A stretch of 64,000 nucleotides of DNA, taken from NCBI GenBank assembly GCA_954871525.1, contig OX940864.1:6194001-6258000 (forward strand), written 5' to 3'. Each line of letters opens with the position of its first letter. Position 1 is the first letter of the stretch. The stretch is from Parietaria judaica (taxonomy: Eukaryota; Streptophyta; Magnoliopsida; Rosales; Urticaceae). The notes under the pieces are model-generated. The model was not told the DNA's origin. It saw only the letters and a program-made list of their open reading frames with translations, and did not search any database. Shown here in pieces: positions 56,732 to 64,000 of the stretch. A program made the position numbers and the translations under genes.

Positions 56732-58365
56732 GGGCTCAAAAGTTACTCCTCACCTCGGGCCCCAAAATTCTTAGGCAACGCCCTGACTAAATTAATTCCA
56801 GAATTACAAGGGTATAATTATAGGTTAACTAATTGTGATCTATAACCAAAAACCATAAGTGCTTGGATTGTTCTTAAAAAATGCATCATTTATAAAGATC
56901 CTAATATTTTTATGAAGAAATCATTCTTGAACTATATTTATTAATCGTTCACCATATCTATCGCTCGTAGTATTGTTATTATAAGTCTAGTTCTTATAAT
57001 TACTAAATCAATTCTATAGAGTCTTATATTTATTTCACACCATATATGCTTTAAATTCTAACTACTATACGAAAAACTTTTAATTATATAAAGTGATGGG
57101 ACATGGAATATGGATAGATACCATACGACTCATACACCAATTATCATATTTTTAATTAAATAAGCATAATAGAGAATAATTGACTTATATGAGAACTAAA
57201 AAAGAAATGGAGATTGAACAAATCAGATTAGTGATCGGACAAGGAAGAATATGAAGTAAACAAAATGAGGTCCAATTAAGGAGAATAGAAAGGCTTCTTC
57301 TCTCAAGAAAGCGTTATGTTTACCCTTTTCACCAATTTATTTAGCCATAATTGGAAGCACATGACTACATCCAAACCGTCCGGCCAAGTTCCCACTCGGT
57401 CCCGAGAGATAATTTATATAATGTTAACTTAGAGAATAGTAGCGTGCTCAAAACGAATGCTCTGTTTCAGTTTGTGGTCACTCATAGCGGCCATGATCAT
57501 ATAATTTTTGTGCATACATGTATTACGTAAAGTAATTAGAAAGACAAACTTGTAAGTGTATTTCTGCAGTTCTAAATTCATTTCAAAAGAAAATATTCTT
57601 AATTTTCATTAGATCTTCCTATATGGATTTAAATATTTTATGCATTAATTAGAATAATAAATATCGCGAGATTTGAGGATGAGAAGATATTCAACTATTT
57701 CGTTACTTTACATAGTAAAAAATCTATGATATATACTTTATTTTTCTTTGCACGTTAAATTAATCATGAGCTCGAAGAGGCATCCCGTGAGCGGCCTTGC
57801 TCAACCAAAGAGACCTAAGACGTGCACCCTGCTTGCCTAAATTGTCGGGACTGGTTGTCAAACCCATATAAGATTAAAATAAATAAATATCAGAGCTCTT
57901 AAAATTTGTTATTTTTATGGATGATTAGAAAAAGAAGAAAAAAAAAGAACGAAGAATGCACTGGTTTAGAAAATAGACACATATGATTGTCACAATCTCT
58001 TAACACTATAGTTCAAGAGATGGTAAGTTGTACAATCGTCGATTCAAAAGAACAACCGTAGTTTTAAGCGCTAAATTTGTGATTTTAGGCGCTTTAAGGT
58101 CAATGATCCTTGAAAGTTGAAACCCTAATTGACAAAACAGGATATGAAGGCTGTAATATTGTGCCATGACAGCCTATCGTTCCATAACATACTCACACAT
58201 TTTTGGTAGTTGATTATATTATATCATATTATATTATATTTGGTAGACACTATAATTGAATATACATCGCTCTCAAGCTAGCGAACAAAATGGCATCCAA
58301 GAAGCACCTATATAATATGCCAAATATTATTCAAGATAGAAAAATATTTATACATGACATATGTA

Positions 58366-58396
<31 letters not shown>

Positions 58397-58680
58397 ATGT
58401 GTGTGTATACGATAAAATAGGGTTGTCTTAAGCAGTCAACGTCGCTGGCTCCCACAAGGCACCAACTCCTTCCGAGGTATTCAAAATCCAAATAGTCACC
58501 AATTCATCACCAAACACCTTTAGCTACTTACACTTGCATACCCACTACTTCCTATTTTTATTTATTTTGGCACTGTCATTTTCATTTTGTTCTATTTTCT
58601 TCTTCTTTTTTTCTCTTTATGACAGTACTGGCTAGTATATATATGGAAATGTTGAGGACAACCTTTTTATTTTTATTTTT
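56732..58680. other. AT-rich intergenic DNA, one transposon fragment
   Basis: At 56735-56790 GGGCCCCAAAATTCTTAGGC...CCCTGACT resembles the inverse of the fragment at 38968. (TA)n is at about 58372-58395. No gene recognised. Confidence 0.4.
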
Positions 58681-58974
58681 TATATAGAGCTCCTATATGG
58701 AATTTCCTTTTCATGCACATTTAACACAGTATTAATGCCCTATAAGTTATAACCAAATATCCTTATTATATATGTTTTAAAGAAAATATATTATATGTTT
58801 TTCATTTTTTAATTTACATAAATAATATATATAGAGCTCCTATATGGAATTCCCTTCTCATGCACATTTACTACAGTATTAATGCCCTATAAGTTATAAC
58901 CAAATATCCTTATTATATATGTTTTAAAGAAAAATATATATGTTTTTCTTTTGTAATTTACATAAATAATATAT
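58681..58974. repeat. 147-bp tandem duplication
   Basis: Copy A starts TATATAGAGCTCCTATATGG at 58681 and copy B starts with the same sequence at 58828. They stay nearly identical through CAGTATTAATGCCCTATAAG, AACCAAATATCCTTATTATA and AATTTACATAAATAATATA. The few differences point to a recent event. Confidence 0.92.
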
Positions 58975-60947
58975 ATATATATATATAATATGGTGTATAT
59001 GTTATGTTCCGAGGATTCTGTTCTGTCCTTGCTTTTTCCAAGTGTGCATGCATATATCGCTATGATTAAGAACGCTATCTTATATAGTTTTATTTGTTTA
59101 CAAAATTTATATATTATAAAAGGAAGTGAATCGACATGGCAAAATAGAAAAATTATCGACATGGAACACAGTGGAAAAGAACATAATTTCATAAACTACT
59201 ATTAAATCCACTATTTTCATAATTGAAAAACTAAAGTTTTTTATTTTTTGTATAGAAAAATACCCCCTTAAGAAACCTAATTCGACCTAAAACATCTTTA
59301 ATTTCATGTCCAAAAAATCAAGGGGTAAATTTGTAGCTAAAAAAATCTCAATAGCTTAATTTTTCAATTATGAAACTAATTGGAGTTATAATATCAAATA
59401 TTAAACTACGGAAGGTCATTTTTTTTTCTTTCAAATTTTCCTATTAAAATCACATTATTATATATATTTAAATATTTTGCATGGTACTATATTGCAAATC
59501 AAAAACACCAAAACAACTAAAAGTTGTGTTTTATATCCGTAATTCATTTCTGAAACCATAATAACTATTTATATATAAAAAAAAAATAGTTCTTAAATTG
59601 TTAACCAACACAGTTTGCCAAAGTAGACCAAACATGGCAACTTTTTCAGCCAAGTTGCTTCCAAATTCACATATACAACTAGTTATTAATTATATACACA
59701 AATATTTATCTAAATATCCGTCATTGTATATATAAAAATATAATATTATGCGTTAATAGTGTATGATTAGTCGGTTCCACGACCAAGATTATTGGATTAA
59801 CAAAGGTGTTCAACTTCAATCAAAATCCAACAACGTTTTTCTTGTTCCTGTACAAGTCCAAACAGCGTTCTTTATACGCGTTATTTTTTTTAAAAAAATA
59901 ATATAATAAAATTAAATTCGTAATCAAGCCAATAATAGTGTTGTTTGTTGCTTTTGAAGTTTGCGAGTATTTATGGAGTAGTTTAAGTCTTCAAGAAAAA
60001 CATAGTCTTCGCTTTAGAGAGGAGGCTAAATGAATTAAAGGGCTCTCAAAAGCTGCTTAGAGAAAAAGGATAAATTTACTCTTTATTTTTAGACTCTATT
60101 TTTCTTAAAATATACATTTGCTTTCCTTTAAATTGAAACTGAATGCAATATGGAAGAAAAATTTTAAAACTGTATAAAAAAAAAAAGAGACAATTTTGTA
60201 ATTTTGAAAATTAAGAAAAAAATTATAATTAACTTTGAGTGTATATTTTAATATTTATAGATAAAGGGTATATTTCTTCAAAAATTAGAAGTATTAGGGT
60301 GTATAAAAGCAGATTATGTTTTAGAAAAAATAAAAATAAAAAACTTTGGTGCAAGTGCGACAATGGACTTGTCTTTATCACCCCCATTTAATTAAAGGAT
60401 TAATGAGAATCATTATCTTCGGCTTATTAAAAAATCATATAAATTGGCATAGCTAATCAAATGAGGAGTTATACATATGGACCACACTAAATAAGGGTAG
60501 AAATTAATTAAATTTATTTAAAATACCAAAAGTTTCCATGTGAAGAGCACTATTTGCTTCGAATCTAGCATAATATGTTGCATGTTCTCACTCTCCCACA
60601 AGACGCTTTAATTTCCCTTGAGATTATTGCTTTGTCCTCTCGAGGGAAAGTTCCAATAGAATAGGCATTCAAAACTTTAGGTTAAAACTACATCATTAAA
60701 TAATCGGATATTTGGGGTAAGTAACCAGTCTTGTACTAAGTGTCTCGGTATATTTTTAGTCTTTTTTTTTTAAGTGACAATAATTTTCAAAGACTACAAA
60801 GTATTATCGAGACTCAATCTCATTAATGTTGAGTTAATATCTATTAAGTCAGAGACACACATACATCTTTAGTTTTTTTTTTTAAAGTGATTAGTAATTA
60901 CTATTGTTGGAGTTTAATCATAAAATTATACATGTCTCTCATGTAAC
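58975..60947. other. AT-rich intergenic DNA, one possible small MITE
   Basis: TTTCATAATTGAAAAA at about 59215 recurs inverted (TTTTTCAATTATGAAA) at about 59361, about 160 bp apart, possibly a small fold-back element. Nothing else is supported. Confidence 0.4.
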
Positions 60948-61126
60948 CAGGGCGGGTCTATTTATTGCTCAAGGGGACTGTAGCCCCCTAAATTTTTGGA
61001 AAACACTCAAAATTTACCTGATTTTTTTAAGTGAAAATTTTACCCTTGAATTTTTATGTTAAGGTAAAAATTAGCCCCTCCACAATACTTAGACTATCCG
61101 GAATTCGTCTCCTAGATCCGCTATTG
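60948..61126. mobile_element. hAT MITE with diverged ends and TSD
   Basis: The left end CAGGGCGGGTCTA and, in reverse complement, the right end CAATAGCGGATCTAGG match partly. The flanks CATGTAAC (60940-60947) and CGTGTAAT (61127-61134) agree at six of eight positions. The 179-bp body contains CAAGGGGACTGTAGCCCCCT, typical of this MITE style. It looks older than the 44423 copy. Confidence 0.65.
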
Positions 61127-61134
61127 CGTGTAAT

Positions 61135-63395
61135 GGACCTTAATGAAAAATTGACAGAATTGAGCCTCAATATTGTTTTGCTGGTTTTCGGTATTTTCGT
61201 CGCTAAAAAAAATATTAAATTGAGAATATGCCAATTCACTTAATATAGGATTCGATACTTATGCCGCAAATATTCCTCAATTAATTAAGTAATCAATTAT
61301 TTTAAGGAGTAAAGAGCCGACCAAACTGAGGTCACCATGTGATAGATATGGAATCATTTGAGTCACCTCTTCACCTGCTTGCCTTAATCCTCTTCTATTA
61401 TTTTAATCAAGCTTTGTTATTATTTTAATGGAGTTTTGTTCAATAGTGCTAACTTTGTGCCGCTTTCATCGATCGACGATTGTCGCTTATAATAATGTCA
61501 ACGCTCTCTGTTTGTGATTATCAACTAATTAATTTTGGTTAATTTTGATTGGCTTTGTGGTTTATTTCAATGTGTAACGCTAATTCGTTTGATCAAATTC
61601 ACTGAATTGGTCTCTCGTGATCAACTTGTGCGTTTTGCAAACCAACTTTGAAATTTTACCCTATTGACTTTATTACCTTTTGCTTAAGCTCTACGTAATA
61701 CTGGGATTTATTCAGAGATCAAGAAGTTGAATTTATCAAGCTTATGACTTGTCTAATTGAAAGAAGATAAAAATAGTTATTGAAAAATGAGAATTTTGGT
61801 TTGAATTGTTGCCTTGTTTGTTTTGTTCAAAGCACGAAATTAGAAAATGAAAAAGATTAATATCTCCTATGAATTCCGCATGTAAGAGACATGACTATTT
61901 AATAAAATTTTAAAAGGGTATTGTTTAGTTTTAAAGTGTAAATCCATATAAGCTCAAATGAAAACCGCTTAAGAAACAATGAATTGAGATTGGTCTAAGA
62001 TATAAGTGAGCAGAAAGAGGCGTAATCTAGAAGGAGCATGTTAAAACTCAAGCGAAAAAAAATTATAGCCATTTAGAAAGTTTACAAAATCGTAAATTTT
62101 ATTCTATATTAATCTTAAGATAAAACCTCCTAATATTTAACAATATCTATTATTCATAATGCTTATGTCATAATTGCATGATCAAATTATTCAATATAAA
62201 TTTGTGTAGTTTTGAATAATGTCAAGTAGTCTTCAACTGGAAAATCTCACCGTGTTTGTCCGTTCTTATTTGTGATTATATATAGGTGGTTGGGGGCCGG
62301 AAATTACAACCGCAACAATTTTTAATTTTTTTTTAAATAACGTGAGGTCGATCAACGGGAAGCCTACTAGCGATGAGCTCCCACGATTTAATCTGCAGTC
62401 ATGATAGGCGTGTTCATATCGATAGATCCACGGCTTTTTAAAATTGACCTAAATTAATTTATTTTGTATCATAATTATTTATCTCGTCTAGATCCTCATT
62501 ATCACTTTTAGTACTATAAGTATAAATAAATACAGACGCATTAATATAATATATTTATATATATATATAAATATATGCATATATAATATTGAGGCTTGAA
62601 TATTTTCTTCCTACATATTTGGAAGTGCCGTAACATTAACTTATTACCTGTTAGAAGCTTCTTAATTAATAAGATTTTGTTTAAATTAACAATAGTAAGA
62701 CGGGACTAAGAAAAAGTAATGCCTAACATATTTCTTTTATTGCATTTTAGATATTTTGGTCTCTGATATCCATATATATATTATTAAGAGAAGTCGTTAT
62801 AGGCGATAAATAATTCATTGAACCTCTGCGACATTAGCAATTATATATAATTTACTTATTATATAGTATTTAGCTACCAGAACAATATATTGATCTTCTC
62901 TTTTTAGTTCTAAATTTGCAATATGATATTATCATTGATAAAGCTATCCAGAAGCCTTGAAGTACTAAATTAATGCTGATATAATTTATTTAATCTCTGA
63001 AAAAGATACTACATGATTATAATTTAATTCCCAGTCAAAAGATATCATATCAAAATTGCAATTTATTTATCTTTATAAGTATATTAATATGCGCTAACCA
63101 AGTAGATAAAATATATAGGGCAAGTTGGCCTCGAAAAGGTACGATCGAATTAGTGTTTTTTCCTGATTAAAAATGTTGATGAAGTAAATTAATTAAAATT
63201 AGTAATTAAACATGTCACAAATCGTACGATCTAGATACATATATATATATATATATATATGTATTAAATATATAACTAGTGTAAAATATAAACTAGCATG
63301 TCACTGAGTACATCAAATAATTGTATAGTAAAGATTGAGGCATTCTTGAATCCGTACATTACTACATTAGAAAGAAAAAAAAATATATCCAAATA

Positions 63396-63435
<40 letters not shown>

Positions 63436-64000
63436 CTGCCATAAAATATAACTATGACAATTATTAGCCCCTATAAAGTATAAAATATAATGTAGACCGA
63501 AAAAGTGTTGAAATTAATAAGTTTTCAGGATACTATATAGTATACAAAGAAACAAATCCATATATATTTGCATGTTTGAAAAAAATAAGAATATCCAATA
63601 CCAAATTGAATATTATTACCTTGTGTCCCAAAAATGTAATTTAAAATCCTGTTTTGATTTAAATTTTTTTTTTCTGATGAATAGTGAAGTGTTTAGCTGA
63701 AATATATTAACACTTATTTATATAAAAATCTCAAACTTAAGACACTTAAAATATATATACCTCAAGATTTTCTTCACTTTTTGTAGTTAATATATGTTAA
63801 GCTGATTGATAACATTGGATCCAAGATAATGATTTATCTGATTCTTATCATTTTATTAATTTACATGATACATAAATAATAAACTCAAAGTTTAATTATT
63901 AAAAAAACGAATTTGACAATGTAAGTGCGACAACAAAAAGATGAGCACAATCAAGTTTTTTTTTTCTTCTTCTTTCCAAGATCTGAAAACATTCTTTTAT
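61135..64000. other. AT-rich gene-free stretch to the window end
   Basis: Several (TA)n tracts occur (about 62556-62570, 63238-63260 and 63400-63434). No gene, RNA gene or bounded mobile element was recognised. Confidence 0.5.

Noticed and set aside
61166..61275. Possible MITE with GGTATTTTCGTCGC and ACTTATGCCGCAAATAT ends
   Set aside because: The two ends are not clearly inverted repeats of each other and no TSD is seen.

Overview
This window is nuclear DNA from a flowering plant, most likely a eudicot. It is AT-rich, has spliced genes with GT-AG introns, and carries plant-type proteins and many plant transposon families. I cannot name the species. Everything here was read by eye; no alignments or database searches were run.

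Three host genes are recognisable. (1) At 1-1094 (minus) is the 5' part of a plastid 4-hydroxy-tetrahydrodipicolinate synthase (DHDPS) of lysine synthesis, running off the left edge. (2) At 17738-24081 (plus) is a complete 19-exon armadillo-repeat kinesin of the ARK / kinesin-U group, 895 aa as reconstructed. (3) At 34552-35493 (minus) is an intronless AT-hook nuclear-localised (AHL) protein of 313 aa, a GC-rich island in AT-rich DNA. They do not look functionally linked.

Most of the rest is mobile DNA whose limits are set by target-site duplications (TSDs) visible in the sequence. At 4533-10118 a Mutator-type fold-back MITE (9-bp TSD) has itself received a 5.1-kb hAT transposon (8-bp TSD) carrying a four-exon transposase with one homopolymer frameshift. 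A second hAT family has two copies. The one at 45501-49141 looks intact: TIRs, a perfect 8-bp TSD and an uninterrupted 858-codon transposase. The one at about 27185-33936 is broken by a nonsense codon, loss of its 5' end and a roughly 3.8-kb insertion carrying a DUF1985/Ulp1-protease gene that is also broken. Both copies have strong palindromes near their ends.

Smaller elements include a SINE (3959-4064), hAT MITEs (44423-44761, 56112-56723, 60948-61126), fold-back MITEs (43362-43788, 52947-53406) and several solo LTRs (1538-1969, 40892-41645 nested inside 40725-42520, 50741-51239, and two less certain). No complete LTR retrotransposon was seen. The long AT-rich stretches between them (about 12-17 kb, 24-27 kb, 36-39 kb, 53-64 kb) hold microsatellites and local duplications but no gene I can support.
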